Shown: positions 24,481-37,270 of the stretch, in pieces
How the letters are laid out: the number at the start of each line of letters is the position of its first letter
How positions within the stretch are numbered: position 1 is the first letter of the stretch
NCBI GenBank assembly: GCA_015680685.1
Contig: MNCI01000651.1
Location: 1,665,832 to 1,729,831 of the forward strand
Source: Gnetum montanum
Taxonomy: Eukaryota; Streptophyta; Gnetopsida; Gnetales; Gnetaceae
Length of the DNA stretch: 64,000 nucleotides
Reading direction: 5' to 3'
Notes under the pieces: model-generated
Told to the model about the DNA's origin: nothing
Database searches by the model: none
The model's input: only the letters and a program-made list of their open reading frames with translations
Translations under genes and position numbers: made by a program

Positions 24481-24690
24481 TTCCCTGGGCATTATATTAC
24501 CATTGTAAAACATGTACATTAGAATAATGATAAACATAACCCTTGGGAACACTAGAAAAACATCATCACAAATATAAAATCATGGTATACATGGGTAAGA
24601 AAAAATTAAGATAGAAAAATTTAAATAACTACCAAGTTCATTAGATACATATCTAGATTGATGCCTCTCCCCCACAATTGAGTTACAAGA
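24481..24690 (-). other. Post-integrase block of copy C2
   Basis: Near 24658-24690 the minus strand reads AACTCAATTGTGGGGGAGAG, matching the block at the integrase end of A (768-800) and D. No integrase is found to its right, so C2 is cut here at about 24690. Confidence 0.5.
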
Positions 24691-27468
24691 TACTAGAAGT
24701 AAACCATGCTAATAACACTAATAAGAAGAATAGAAAGTAAAGAATGCAATAAAATTAGTAAATCCAACCTTGTTCTAAAAATTATATAAATTTTTTCTTG
24801 TTTGTGGCATTGGAGGCAAGGATGGGAAAAAAATAAATGGAAAGGAAAAATGCATGCATAATAACTTAAAAGGGTTCTTCTACTTATGATGGTTTGCTGA
24901 TGTAGGGGGTACATCAACTCACCCTGTAGAGAGAGAAAATTCCAAAATTTTAGTCTCCCATGCATTTTTCTTACTTGTAATAGCCTCTAGAGATGCAAAC
25001 AAGAAGATCAACATGTTCAATATATCAAGAATTAACCAAACAAGGTACAAGAAATTCAAGACAACCAAAACATTATAATCTTATCATGGAGGATGTTCAA
25101 GATCATGGAAAAGAGATCGTATGATTATTTTTGTGCATTTCCATGAACCAAGGGCTAGGAAAGAGGGTTTACAGAAATAGAAAAGGATTAGAGCGTAAAA
25201 ATATTTATATATAGGTACAAGTGAGGTAAACTAGGATGGATTTTTCATGATCAAACCTTGAATTTTGTAGAGTCAACACTCATACATGTGAAAGGCTAAT
25301 AAAGTACCTTATTCTATGTAGCTACCACCATCATCAAAGATAAGCTTAAGCTCACTCACTTACAATACAAAGCCACTAAGGATTCACAAGTTGGTACTTC
25401 ACATAGCAATCACCTATGTTTTTTGACGTTATGAGAGGTGTTGATGAAACACCCACAGATTCCCCAAAACTAGTGATACATCAACATCAAACACTAGTTC
25501 ATCCCCTTGCATGGACAAATCTCATTGTTCATTTTATTTGATCAAATTCTTATCACATACAACAATGGAAATGAATAGAAAGAAAGGGATAGAAAATGAA
25601 TGATTGAAAATAAAGATAAGGTAAAAGTACAACATTAGTGGATCCCTAGCCAATCATTCAATTAGCTTATGAGATCATGTGAGCATGTCCTACTTATCAT
25701 GAGAGATCCACTACTACATTCCTTCACTACTACTTATCCATAGAATAAGAATCAACCTCTAAGTCTTCCTTTTAAGCACTAAGTCAAACCTATTACTTGT
25801 GTTATTTAGACTTGATTGTTCATTGTTTTAATCATTGATGAAAACAAACCAAAAAAACATGCCCTAAACATCCATAAGTCAAGATTCTAGTTTGGTTTTC
25901 CTTCATTCATACATCTATGTACAATAGGTTCCTTAAATTTTACTTTACTAGAAACCTCTCATTGATCTGTTAGGTTGTACTAACCAATCCTAATCTCAAT
26001 AGTGATTGCAATGCCATGACCAAGCAATTTGAGTTTTCTAGGTTCATATATTATAATAGTTTAGGTCATAGTTTATGATATTAACCTAGAAATGGATTTA
26101 GAATTTAGATGCAAGTAGCATTAAATATTACTAAAGTTCACTAAGAGAGATACTTCTACAAATTTGTGATCATGGGTAGGAATGAACAAGAGATTGTCTT
26201 AGATTGTTACATTTTGGAAGTCAAGTGATCTAGGTAATAGGTTAACATGAAAAAGGATTCCATCAACATTATTTCAACCACATATTTTAATCTTAAGATT
26301 TTCCTGAGATCATAAGAATACCTATTTGTGTAGATTGATGAGCTTGAAGTTATATTTCTCTTCCCATTACGTCTTCTTATCATCATTTTTATTTTTATTA
26401 TTCTTATTTTTTTCTATCATTTTTCTTTTCTTTTCATTTTTCATGTACTTTTTCATCTTTTCTTTCATGAGAAAATGGGCTTTAGATGGTGCATGAGAAT
26501 CATGAAAATCACTGCAGTGTGGGATCATCATTTGAAGTGTTTGAATTGCAAAAAAATGAGAAATAATCCCTTATTACATGACAAATATAGATCCATGAGA
26601 TCATGAAGCTCTTGTAACCTGGGTGGCTAGGCATGACAAGCACATTCAACTTGGTTCAATTACATTGATTAGACCCATCTAGTGATCAAAAGAACCATTA
26701 ATGACACACCCTTTTCATTACTAGTGACCAAAAACTCTTTCAAGATTATGAAACTCACATCCTAAGATGTGGATTCCCCACATTCTCATGGTTCTATTAG
26801 TATTAGCTTTAACAACTCATACTATGAGTCCTAGTTCCCTATTGAATCTGAGCCTAGATCACTAGTAATAAATAGAGGAAAAATGGATGGATCAATTCTA
26901 TTATTTGAACATTTGATTGATCAAGGATCCACTTTGGACCCATTTGATACTCTTGCATCATCATCACATATGTAACTCACCCATCCACCATTAGGTTTTT
27001 GGATGAATAATTTTAGAATAAATTAATTGATTTTCCTACATGTTGCACTTGAAAAATTTGATCACTAGAAAATTAAAAATTTCAAGTGTGGAATATTTTT
27101 AACCTTGGATCCAAAGGCCTCTAAGAAAGAGGATCCAAGGCACCCTAGATGGTCTTGTCAACTACCCAGGGACATGAGAAGTGTAAATGGATGTATATAA
27201 GTTAAATAAATTTGAAAATTTGAGACAAAGAAAGCACAAAAATTAAATGTGAAATAAATTTAAATCACATATGAACTATAAAATTTATTACAATAATAAA
27301 ATATTGAAAATAAAGAGTTTAGAATGTGTACAAATTATTTTTATGAGTACACAAGGAATTTTCTTAGGTGAAGTTTGAAGCTTGTTGAAGCTACTAGTTT
27401 TCACTCTATAGTTAGCTCCATGATTTGGGTACCCCCCAACTTCCAACACAAAAAATCCTTATAGGTTT
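24691..27468. other. No recognised feature
   Basis: AT-rich DNA without a recognisable gene, repeat or element end. It forms the left flank of element D, whose target duplication begins at 27464. Low-complexity pyrimidine runs lie near 26380-26470. A perfect 9-bp inverted repeat, GGATCCAAG or CTTGGATCC, recurs near 27105-27150. Confidence 0.6.
27464..27468 (+). repeat. Target-site duplication (left) of element D
   Basis: GGTTT directly before the LTR start; the same five bases follow the 3' LTR at 43569-43573. Confidence 0.85.
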
Positions 27469-27515
27469 TGATGAGCATCAAAGTGTAGTGTCGAAAGGCA
27501 TCCATTGATGCAGCT

Positions 27516-27539
27516 CCATTGACAAGCCCTTGTCAATGG
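27516..27539. repeat. Perfect 11-bp hairpin in the 5' LTR U3
   Basis: CCATTGACAAG and CTTGTCAATGG flank a CC loop. The 3' LTR lacks this hairpin but has GCCCCA-TTGA-TGGGGC at 42731-42746. Confidence 0.85.
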
Positions 27540-27637
27540 GGCCTCGTTTACGTGGTGTTCCCTGGTCGACAAGGCCATGTTGACATAGCATTTGCTAAAT
27601 CTATGGGGCCTCGTCAATGTAGCCCTAGAGTGAAAAA

Positions 27638-27645
27638 TATAAATA
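27638..27645 (+). promoter_or_regulatory. TATA box of the element D 5' LTR
   Basis: TATAAATA, followed by TGAGCTCCC. The 3' LTR has GATAAATA at 42809-42816 in the same setting, so its box has lost the first T. Confidence 0.65.
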
Positions 27646-28428
27646 TGAGCTCCCAGCCATGTTTATGAGCATTCAAGTCATAGTATTATTAGAGCTCTTG
27701 CAGTTTTTCCATTTGAAAGTTAGAATATTTCTTTGAGTTCCAGCAGTAGGAGTTAGAAAGTGTATGGATCTTTATTCGAGCATTGTTGTACCTAAGCTAC
27801 ACTAGTCTAGTGTGTACAACAATAAAGATGAGCTTCTTGACAAGCCTTGCAACACTTAGAATAGATTAATGATTTATTTATGCATTTATTATTTTCATTA
27901 ATTATGTTTTTAAATAAGCTAAATTAGACTTCAAGTGATTAGTTAATTAATTAAGCTAAATAGATTAAGCACATAAGTATAACCATTTCGAGCATAAACA
28001 TGTATTCATTTCATATTCCCATCAGCATTATTGCTTGGTGCACCCAGTAGTGTAGCACTTGGTAACCCAATAGTGGATACATAGGTTTAGGACATGTATG
28101 GAAAGTGGGATTGGATACTTATGTTAGGACTAGTTAAAGATTAGTTAAATAGTTAAATTAAATTTGTTTTCAGTGTACTTCATCTCTCTCGTTAACCACT
28201 AAAACCATAAAATATAAAATGATAAAAATCATATACCTCGATTACACAACCATACTTTTGTACATCATAAGTGTAATTGGGAAGACAATGAACAACCATT
28301 GGGAAAGGCTCACTTTCTAGAAGACTAGTGCATTGGAAACTAGAGAGTCCACAGAATTTGAATGAATCATGTGTGAGCACTTTGTGATTCATATGGTTGG
28401 ATGTAGGGGTACCTCGACTGGTCATCAT

Positions 28429-28446
28429 TGTTGCCATTGCTAAGGA
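28429..28446 (+). promoter_or_regulatory. Primer-binding site of element D, tRNA-Asp type
   Basis: TGTTGCCATTGCTAAGGA lies one base after the LTR. Against TGGCGCCGTTGCCGGGGA it differs at six positions, five of them transitions. Spacing to the LTR equals that in copy A. Confidence 0.8.
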
Positions 28447-28578
28447 ATCTCTTTTTTTAAAACATGCACTATCTAGGCTTAGTGGATATTATTAATATCA
28501 TTGGATGAACCCCAAGGTTAATATCATTCTCAATTATATAACTACAAAAGCACACTGATATTTTATTTTTTTTACAAA

Positions 28579-31129
28579 ATGTCTTCTTCTTCTCACAGGT
28601 GAAATGATATGAAACCACTAGTCCCACAAGAGTGCAATGTGATATGTACTAATCCAGATAAATATGTGTCTAATTTCACCTTTATCCTACATTAGGATGA
28701 GCAATTGTGATGGCATGATATGGAAGGAAACATTATAATGCCTCCTGATTGATCTTTGCCCATGATGCTACTTCAAACCCTTAAGAAGTTAGGTAGCTCA
28801 AATCTTCAAGAGGAATACGTTGTGCATGGTTATGAAACTTGGGACTATCATCCCATTGAAACATAATGTAGGTGAGATCGACATCAAGAGAGGCACAATG
28901 AGGATGTGAAGAGGAAATGGTTCACCAATACATTATTCTTGCTAAACCAAGATGATAATGAGGACCCTCCCTTTGAGGGATCTCAACATAAAAATTATCT
29001 ACCCTTTGTTACTAGTAATGAGGGTGTGGCCCTGAATCTGCAGTCTACAATCAACAATTTGGGTTTTGGAAAAGATGGTAGTTAAGGCAAGGGATCGAAC
29101 AAGCATCAAGATGATAAGAAAATTGATGAACATGGCTATGATAACTAAAGGGAAATTGGTAGATATCATGGTGGAGGTAGTCCTACTCCCTCTTCATCCT
29201 CTTCATCTACATTTGCTTCTTCTTTCTCTTATGATTTTGAAAGAAATTGTAGAAGGAACAACTATGATGAAGATGAGCATGGGGGAAATAATACTAATCA
29301 TGATGCCCAAAATAATCAAAGGGGTAACAGAGGACATTATTAGCAACAATGAAATACTGATGACGATGAGCCTTTTTTGGCAACTCGAAGTATGCTAGAC
29401 ATTGTAGAGGTAGTTAGATTCCAACTAGGCATGTGAAAGATAGTCAGATCAAGTGCTTAGACATGAGTAATATCCCAAGATTTGAGGGGGATATAACTCT
29501 GATTCACAAAACCATCTACAAGCCTTTCAAAATTCCTACACCTTACAAAACATTAAAAATAATTGGTAGAAACTCAAGCTATTCCCCATGATACTCATTA
29601 AGGAAGCAAAAGGCTGGTACTGGTCCTTGATGTTGGAATTTATTCATCGATGAAGTTGGAACTATTTAATGATAAATACCAAACGTACTTTAGAGTGTCC
29701 ACTTTAAGAATGTAAATCAAAGGTTGGAAACAAGGAAGACATGAACTCTTGGATGCCACCATGGGTAGATAATATTATCTCTTACATCGATGCCCTAACC
29801 ATGGTTATTCTTAGAGGGAACAACTCCACCACATCATAGATGGAGTTAGAGCAGAAACCAAACGAACTCTTGGGGTTTATGCCTAAGGGAAACTATATGG
29901 ACTTAGAGCTCATTAGATACAAATGTTGATAGAGTAGGTTACAAAAGAAGGATATGAGTTGTGAAAAAGGAAAAATGTAGAAGAATATAATAGGGACCCT
30001 TCTATAAGGAAAAGGGAGATCCAATTTTGTGACAAGGAGGAGTCATCACTCGATGAAGTGGTGAACAAGAAAACCTTGTCAATCCAAAAATCTGTTTCTA
30101 ATATTTTAGCAAAGGTTGATAAATTATGAGACTCTTTGGATGAAGAATTCCAAACTACTATGAAGATTGCTAAAGAATCCAAAGAGTGAAACAGTGATTG
30201 CGACCATAGGAGGTGAAAAGAAGCTGAATGTGCTTACCAGAGAGGTAAGGGCAAAGTTACTGTAGTAGAAGAAGTTGTGGTGATGGACTCTGATGATGAT
30301 GTTGGATGTGAAATTTGTCAATATGAACATCCTAAGGAATGTTGCCTTGTGATGTCACACTTACAAGAGTCTAGGGTTTACGTATTGACTAGCAAGGAGG
30401 CAAGCACGTAGATGATTATCTTATTCTCAAGGCAATCTGAGGTAGTTCCATCAACAAAAACATGCTTACTATCCATGTGGAGCTCCACCATAGCCATATG
30501 AACAATATCAATAGTGGCACTAACCACAGTCATGGGGAATGCCATTGCTAAGACAGTAGCACCCTTGTAGGCAACTAGATCTATATGGGTACTATGTTCA
30601 GCAACCCATCTCTCCATGAAGTTCTACCAGCAATGCCTCATTTCACCATCACTATTACCCTCTAGAGTACCATCAAACTCATTCACCATCTATTCAAGGG
30701 AAACACCCATATGCATACCACCCTCCACATTCATCTACATACATCTCTCTACCTTTAACCTAGTTACCTCCTGATCCATTCATGTATAGAGAAATTCCCC
30801 CATAGCTGTAGCAACAAAATGCTATGAGGGTTGTACATTTAGAATCATCCCTCTAGTTGAGTGGTTCGGATAATTGATCTAAGAAATGACCCTTTTTTAG
30901 ACCCAACAGTCCTTCCAAACCCTCACAACCTAATGTGGCTGCTTGCCCTATATCTCCAACATGCTCATTTTCTACATTAAACACATTTGTGTATCCTTCC
31001 AACCAAATGTTGCCTTAGATCTACACTATGATGTTAACTCATGCTATTTCTAATTGGATCAAGGCTAGCAACCTTCCCATGAAGAGATTTGATCTAGAAA
31101 GTCCTATTATTTACTTATAGTTTTCTAGA
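28579..31129 (+). pseudogene. Gag of element D (broken)
   Basis: The ATG at 28579 gives M-S-S-S-S-H-R and then TGA. It is chosen because copy A has the same S-S-S-H-R after a mutated start. A Ser-rich tract (29185-29240) and an acidic Asn/His-rich stretch (to 29330) lie in the N-terminal half. The capsid-like part has LLHRCPNHGYS near 29780-29815, close to the C-P-H-H-G-I block of Athila Gag. The zinc knuckle at 30307-30342 reads C-E-I-C-Q-Y-E-H-P-K-E-C. Beyond about 30420 is a poorly readable linker to protease. Stops are mostly TAG. Confidence 0.78.
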
Positions 31130-31740
31130 CATGAGCCATGTAAGGCTCTTCTTGATTCTAGTTCTAGTGTTAATCTCATCTCCCATGATACATACAAATC
31201 CTAGAACCTACCATCTCTCAAGAAGAGCAACATCCATTTAGAATTGGAAGACTAGTCAATTACTATTCCTTTGAAATTAGTGGAGAAATTTGTAACTATT
31301 ATTTTTGGGTGGTCCTATCCTATCAATTTTCTAGTGATCAAGGTCGAAAACCACAAAGGAGACTTCTCCATCATTATGGAATATGCATGGTTGAGCATTG
31401 TTGATGCACGAATGGGCATCAGAGACCTCTCCTTAAAAATATCCAAGGAGAACAAATTTGGATGCCTAGAGAAGAAGTGTGTTCCATGCATTGCGTACAG
31501 TGATAATGGGTGCAACTGTGTGTAGAAAATCTACTCCATTAAGCGTACATTCATTAAAGCATGTAATTAGTATGCACATGAAACAAATATGCAAAGGTGC
31601 CTATACGTAGCAACCATAAAATAGAAGGACACCTAGTGGCTGACAACTGACTCTAACAATAGCACACTATGCATGGAACTTATTGAGAGCCTAACATGTG
31701 CTTATGTCAAAGGCATGGATGAACTTAAGCAAGTTCATCA
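31130..31740 (+). pseudogene. Aspartic protease of element D (broken)
   Basis: The active-site box reads A-L-L-D-S-S-S-S-V-N-L-I from about 31144, with the catalytic Asp at 31153-31155 but Ser where Gly is expected. The frame 31271-31525 continues LVEKFVTIIFGWSYPINFLV and DFSIIMEYAWLSIVDARMGI, where the normal I-I-L-G-R has become I-I-M-E-Y. It then ends CVPCIAYSDNGCNCV, as in copy A. A stop separates the two parts. Confidence 0.8.
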
Positions 31741-33230
31741 CCAACTATTTGATGATGAAGATGATGGTACCTATTGGGCAGAGTTGGTAATTCTTGATAA
31801 TTTCAAGTAGGAGCCCCTAGAGTTAAAAACTCTACCAGTAGGCATGGAGTATGAAATTTTTAATAATGGAAAGCTGGTTATAATCAATATAAATCTTTCT
31901 CTTAAACAAAAGATAAGCTATTGAAGATGGTCAATAAATGGCCAACATCCTTTGCTTGATCATATCCTAAATTGATAAGAATTGATCTAAGGATATGCTA
32001 GCATTGTATCTACATTGACCTAGCCATGAAGCCAAGACGGTAGCCATAGAGGTAGCTAAATCCCAAATTGAAGTAGATCATCAAGAAGGAAATAGAACAA
32101 CTCCTTAAGGAAGGGTTCATCTATCCCATCGCAGATAGTGAGTGGATTAGCCCACTTGTTATTGTATCAAAGAAATGTGGCAAGTGGTAGATCTACATTA
32201 ACCTTAGGCTATTGAACATGGCAATATTTAAGGATCAATTTCCATTACCATTTGTGGACCAGGTTTTGGATACTATCTCCAAGCATTGCTATTATAGCTT
32301 CTTGGATTATTATAGTGGCTATAACCAGATCTAGATCATGTCGAAGGATTAGGCTAAGAGAAGATTCACAAGTCCCTAGGGGACTTTTGCATATTATAAG
32401 ATTCCATTTGGTTTATGCAATGCCCTTGCAACATTTCAATGGCTAGTCTTTAGAATTTTTCAATAGCAGATTGGTAGTAGGGCAGAAGTCTTTATGGATG
32501 ACTTCTCTACTTATGGGGCTATATTTGAGCAAGCCTTGGATCACCTCGAGTAGGTATTGAAAAGATGTATTGAAACAAACATCAGGCTCAATTGGTAGAA
32601 AATCCATTTAATAGTTTAGAAAGGCATAGTACTCGGGCATAGAATTACTTAGATAGGGATTGAGGTAGACTTGGAAAAGATAAGGGTCATCCAAGGAATC
32701 ACACGCCAACTAGAGATAGTCAAAGACATCCACTCATTCCTTGAACAAACTAGCTACTATTGACGATTCATAGAGAATTTCTCTAAGATCGCAAAGCCAT
32801 TGGTTGAGCTTATAAAGAAAGATTCACCATTTGTTTAGAACAAGAAGTGTGAACATGCATTCTAACTAGGAAAGGAGAAACTCATAGAAACTCCAATTCT
32901 ATGGGCACCAGACTGGTCTAGACCATTTCATATAATGATAGATGTATTTAATTATGCCTTGGGAGCCATGCTTATGTAGTTGGATAATAAGAAACATCCA
33001 TATTACATCCACTACACAAGTTGAAGCATTGTGGGTGCATAGTTGAATTACACCATAACTGAGAAAGAACTGATAGCAGTGGTGTATGCTATTGAAAAGT
33101 TCAAGCACTATGTACTTGGATACAAAGTATTTATGCACATAGATCATAGTGCCATATGCTTTCTAATGAACAAGGTAATAGTAAGTCCTGTATCATACAA
33201 TGGCTCTTGATCTTGTAGGAATTTGATCTC
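31741..33230 (+). pseudogene. Reverse transcriptase-RNase H of element D (broken)
   Basis: One frame can be followed through most of it. It reads EGFIYPIADSEWISPLVIVS, then LLNMAIFKDQFPLPFVDQVL, YSGYNQI and GTFAYYKIPFGLCNALATFQ (near 32390-32440), then AEVFMDDFSTYG (near 32490-32522). RFIENFSKIAKPLVELIKKD follows, and then RNase H with HIMIDVFNYALGAML, TITEKELIAVVYAIEKF and HIDHSAI. By hand I count 15 in-frame stops between 32100 and 33180: 12 TAG, 2 TGA and 1 TAA. Several stand where Trp or Gln is expected. Confidence 0.9.
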
Positions 33231-34680
33231 ACAATGGTAGATTAGAAAGGGATTGAGAATGTGGTTGTTGACCACCTCGCTCAATTAAGATGGGATAATA
33301 AAGAGGAGGAGAGCCCACTCTCTAATCAATTTCTAGATGAACTGCTCTTTATAGGAGTAATAAATAACCGATTTCCCCTTAAAAAATGGTATGATGACAT
33401 CCTCACTTACCTTCTCACTCAGGAGATGCCACAAGATTTGGACCATAGGAAGAAACAGCAGTTCTTCATTGGGCATAGTACTTCATGGAAATCAATGGAT
33501 ACCTTTACAAGGTGTGTGCTAATGGCCTACTTCATTGGTGTGTCCCTAATGTAGATCAATTGCATGTTCTCCAAGATTCTCTTGAAGGTCCTTGTAGAGG
33601 CCACTATGTAGAAAGATGCACAACCATAAAAATCTTGATGATAGGATACTATTGGCCTACAATCTTCAAGGAAGATGACCAATTTGTCCAATCCTGTGAG
33701 TGCTGTCAAAGAGATGGTGGAATGACTGCTTAAATAGAGGGTCCTCAATAGTGGATTCAACCATTGAAACCATTTGACATATGGGGCATAGAATTCATGG
33801 GTCCCATCATATCCATGTCCAATGGAAAGACGTATATCATCGTAGCACTCAACTACTATAGAAAATGGGTAGAAATAGTAGCTTTCATTGACTGTACATC
33901 AGCTACTGCTAATTTATTTGTACAAAAAAATGTTGTAAATAGGTTTGGGGTGCCATGTGCACTAATTGCTAATAATGGAACTCATTTTATAGGTCCCACA
34001 TTTTGAAAGTTGATGCAACACTTGGGGGTTGAACATAAATTAACAACACCCTATCACCCTAAGCCAATAGTCAAGTAGAAGTCACCAATAGGGAGATTAC
34101 AAAGATCCTAATAAGGACCATAAGAAACTATAGGAGAAATTAGAGCACAAAACTCAATGATTCCCTTTGGGCCTATTGCTCAACATGAAAACTTTCTATT
34201 GGCTACTTTTCCTATGAGCTAGTGTACAAAAAACTTTCAATGCTCCTAATGCAATTCGAGCTTCATACACTCTCAATAGCCTATGACTTTGACCTTGACC
34301 TAAGTCTAGCACAAAAAGAAAGATTTATCAACCTTAACATGCTGGACAAAAATTATTTAGTGGCCTTATATTTGAATGACTTGCACAAGGCATACAACAA
34401 ATAACAACATGACCTTAGAATACAGAAAGTAAGATTTCAACTAGGAGATAAGGTTCTTTACTAGAATCCCACACATATACCTTAGAAAACTAAATTCTAA
34501 ACATTGTGGGAGGGATCTTATGTAATTGATGAAACCTTTTCTTTTGGGGCCATGACTATATACAAACCTGAGAGACTAGGCAAAATGCAATTGATCAACA
34601 TCCAACAAATAAAGCCTTTCTAATAGCCAAGACAAGCCAATGAAAGAACTACCTCAACGGATAGATAACCACACTTAATT
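33231..34680 (+). pseudogene. Integrase of element D (broken)
   Basis: Zinc-binding part at 33540-33730: GHYVERCTTIKILMIGYYWP, then SCECCQRDGG. Core at 33764-34006: WGIEFMGP (first Asp is Glu), RFGVPCALIANNGTHF (second Asp is Asn), and after a frameshift the third region near 34060-34090 where Q-V-E-V-T-N-R can be read. The C-terminal part has KVRFQLGDKVL near 34428-34455 and LINIQQIKPF, then stops at 34621. The inverted repeat seen in copy A is at 34687-34719 with eroded arms. Confidence 0.88.
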
Positions 34681-37102
34681 TTTCAGATCTCCTCCTTCCA
34701 ACTTAGTCATGAGAGAGATGGACATCCAAGCTAATCATCCATATGACTCAGTTTTTTCTATTTTTTGTTTTTCATGTTTTTAATTTTGGAAGTTATTTTA
34801 CAACTTTTTGATTTTAAAATTTCTTCCTATTTTACCTCATTTTTTTGTTTTACATCATTGTTAGTACATTTGAATCTTTCTAGAATATTTTACACTTTCT
34901 TATATATATTTTACTTTGTTTTGTTTAAGTGTGATTTTTAAATTTTTGCTAATAAACATGCTTTGTGCCAATAGGACACAATGGTGTTGTAGCTATTACT
35001 AATGCTAGTTTGTGCTTTTTTTTTTGGTTGCTCATGTTTGGTTTCTATTTCTAAATTTTTGTACCAATGGCTAAGTCATTGTTTCTTTTTTATGGAACAA
35101 GCAGTGAGCCCATAACATCCACCCATTCACAAACTCTATGGTTTTCCTTGTTTTGAAAGTTTGAGGTCCCTTTCATTAAATGAACTTTTAATAAATTTGT
35201 AACCTTGGTAGTTTCTATAATTGGAAAGGATTCAAAAGTTTGTATAGCATGTGACTTGAAGGGGACTCAATATTCTTTGTACTCTTCTACTTACATGGGT
35301 GCTCAAGTGTTTTCATGGGCTTCTTACCATTCCATTTTGACTAATAATAGGAAGTAAAATAAAGTCTTTACATGGTGTGGTTCCCATACCTTCAAAGAAA
35401 ATAAAAATATAAAAAGAAAAACATGATGGGAATTCAAAGCACACTCCTTAGATAAATAAATGAGCTACAAGCATTGGTTATGGAACTAGAAAGACATGTT
35501 ATCCATGCTTGAAGGTCCCCTCTAACTAAGGCACTCGCTCACTTGCTACTTCTCTTTTTTTCTATTTATGAAGCGGTGGTTGTTTTGTGGGAGCACTCTT
35601 GTGTCTCAAGGAGGTGGATTGGTCTTAGAGTGGTAATGCAAAGTCACTAAAAGAGAATGGTTTTGGTTTGGACTAAGGGTAGATCTTCTTAGGTCATTTT
35701 AAACACAAACTCCACAAGGGACTTATTATGACCTTAGTTTGGAATTCTAGTCCACCTTCTCCATCATCCATCTATGCTATCTAATAATCACCTTACTAAT
35801 AGTATCCATGTTCTTGATTTCATGTCTTGGTTTACTGTATTTGAATTCTTAGGTAGATTCTTCCAGGTTTTGGTTCTTAACTTCCATCAACCATTAATCA
35901 CCTATGGGGCTGTCGATGACTGTTTGGGACACGATTGCCAATGAGTGACTCAAACACGATTTAGGTGTTCACTAGTCCTGGCAACACCAAGGCCCAGATA
36001 CCTTCAAATAGACTTAGTAGTTAAACATGAGTATGTTTTTACTATTGTAAATGTTGAAATAGTTGGATTCCATATAAAACTGTAGTTAGGTATCATGAAA
36101 GAGATTCGACCAACTTTGTAAAATACTGTGAGTTGTCAGAGATTCCTATTTTGTTTGATTAGTCTATATAGTCCTTATAATACCTACTTATAACAAATAA
36201 AATCTTGCAAAAATTATTTGAGCACAACTTTGCCAATCTACTCCTAATTTTTCCCAGAGAGAGAAAGTTCCACAAGAAAAATAGAAATAGAGCAAGATTC
36301 AATGGAAATAGAAAGAAAAGATAGTAGATTTGTGTAAAAATCTCAAATATTTAAGCAAGGTAAATTGATATTAGGAAACACTTCACAATAAAGTTATCCC
36401 TAATTTAATATCTATGAATTGTTCAAACTTTATAGGCTCAAAAGAGCAATTTGTTAAAGACAATTCTACTATACTACCAAAAATTGCTATGTAAACTACC
36501 ATGTACGAGTTTCTATTTTGGCTAGATAATAGTTGTCAATGATTGCATACAACAAAACTTTTAAAGATTTGACAATTTTTGATTGAAATACCAAGGGAAT
36601 ATACTTTAAAAATGAAAAAGCTATTTCAGTCCTATCAAAATGCCAAATATTTTTTAACCCTCTAAACTATTGAATTTCTCAATTGGCTTATCTATAGCAG
36701 AGGGTCTCTTACAAAAATTGTAATAGCAGCCTTAAACATTGCATAATAATAAACATTTTTATTAAATTACTCTTGAGGCTTTCTAGCATGAGCTCTTCTA
36801 TGGAAAATATTAATAGGAGTCTACTATCATGAAACAAGGAACTATAAAAGTGATCCAAAAATCCCAAATTTAAATGCCAAGCATAATACTACCTAAAACA
36901 CTAGCTATGTAACTAAAACAAAATAGAAAAGAATGAACTCATAGGATTAAAAAAAGTGGTCAAAATAATATTTTTAGCAAGCCATCTTCCAAGCAATTTT
37001 CAAAATGTCTTCTTGATTCACTCCCTCCAAAAGCCCCTTACATTCTACCCTTGAAGCCCTTTTATAGTGGCTTCAAGGTAGTTAAAATCATTATCTAGGT
37101 TA

Positions 37103-37270
37103 GTTATAACCACTATACAAAAAAATGCTATACTTGACATATGTGTGGTAGTTACAACCATCATGGAGACTAGGAAGCTATAGTTGACAAGTGCCTGGTA
37201 GTTACAACTACAATGGTATTTAATTGTAACTACTATAGAGAAAATAGGTATGATGGCCAAATGTCCCATT
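37103..37270 (+). repeat. Tandem repeat with about 49-bp unit in the D spacer
   Basis: Units starting with GTTATAACC or GTTACAACY are at 37103, 37151 and 37201 (48 and 50 bp apart), each with a CTATA-n-TTGACA-like middle. A fourth, diverged unit begins near 37222. The unit is internally part-palindromic (GGTAGTTACAACYACYA). Confidence 0.65.

Larger units (their letters stand above)
27469..28427 (+). repeat. 5' LTR of element D
   Basis: It begins TGATGAGC and ends GGTCATCA, giving near-perfect 8-bp inverted ends, and is 959 bp long. It aligns along its length with 42682-43568; the main length difference is in U3, where the 5' LTR has extra sequence including the 27516-27539 hairpin. TATAAATA is at 27638-27645. 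Confidence 0.92.

Noticed and set aside
24691-27468. Searching for a host gene in the left flank of D
   Set aside because: Only short frames without motifs, splice-consistent exons or codon bias.
29066-29398. 110-codon open frame on the plus strand within D gag
   Set aside because: It is out of frame with the Gag reading that matches copy A; the Ser-rich Gag frame accounts for the sequence.
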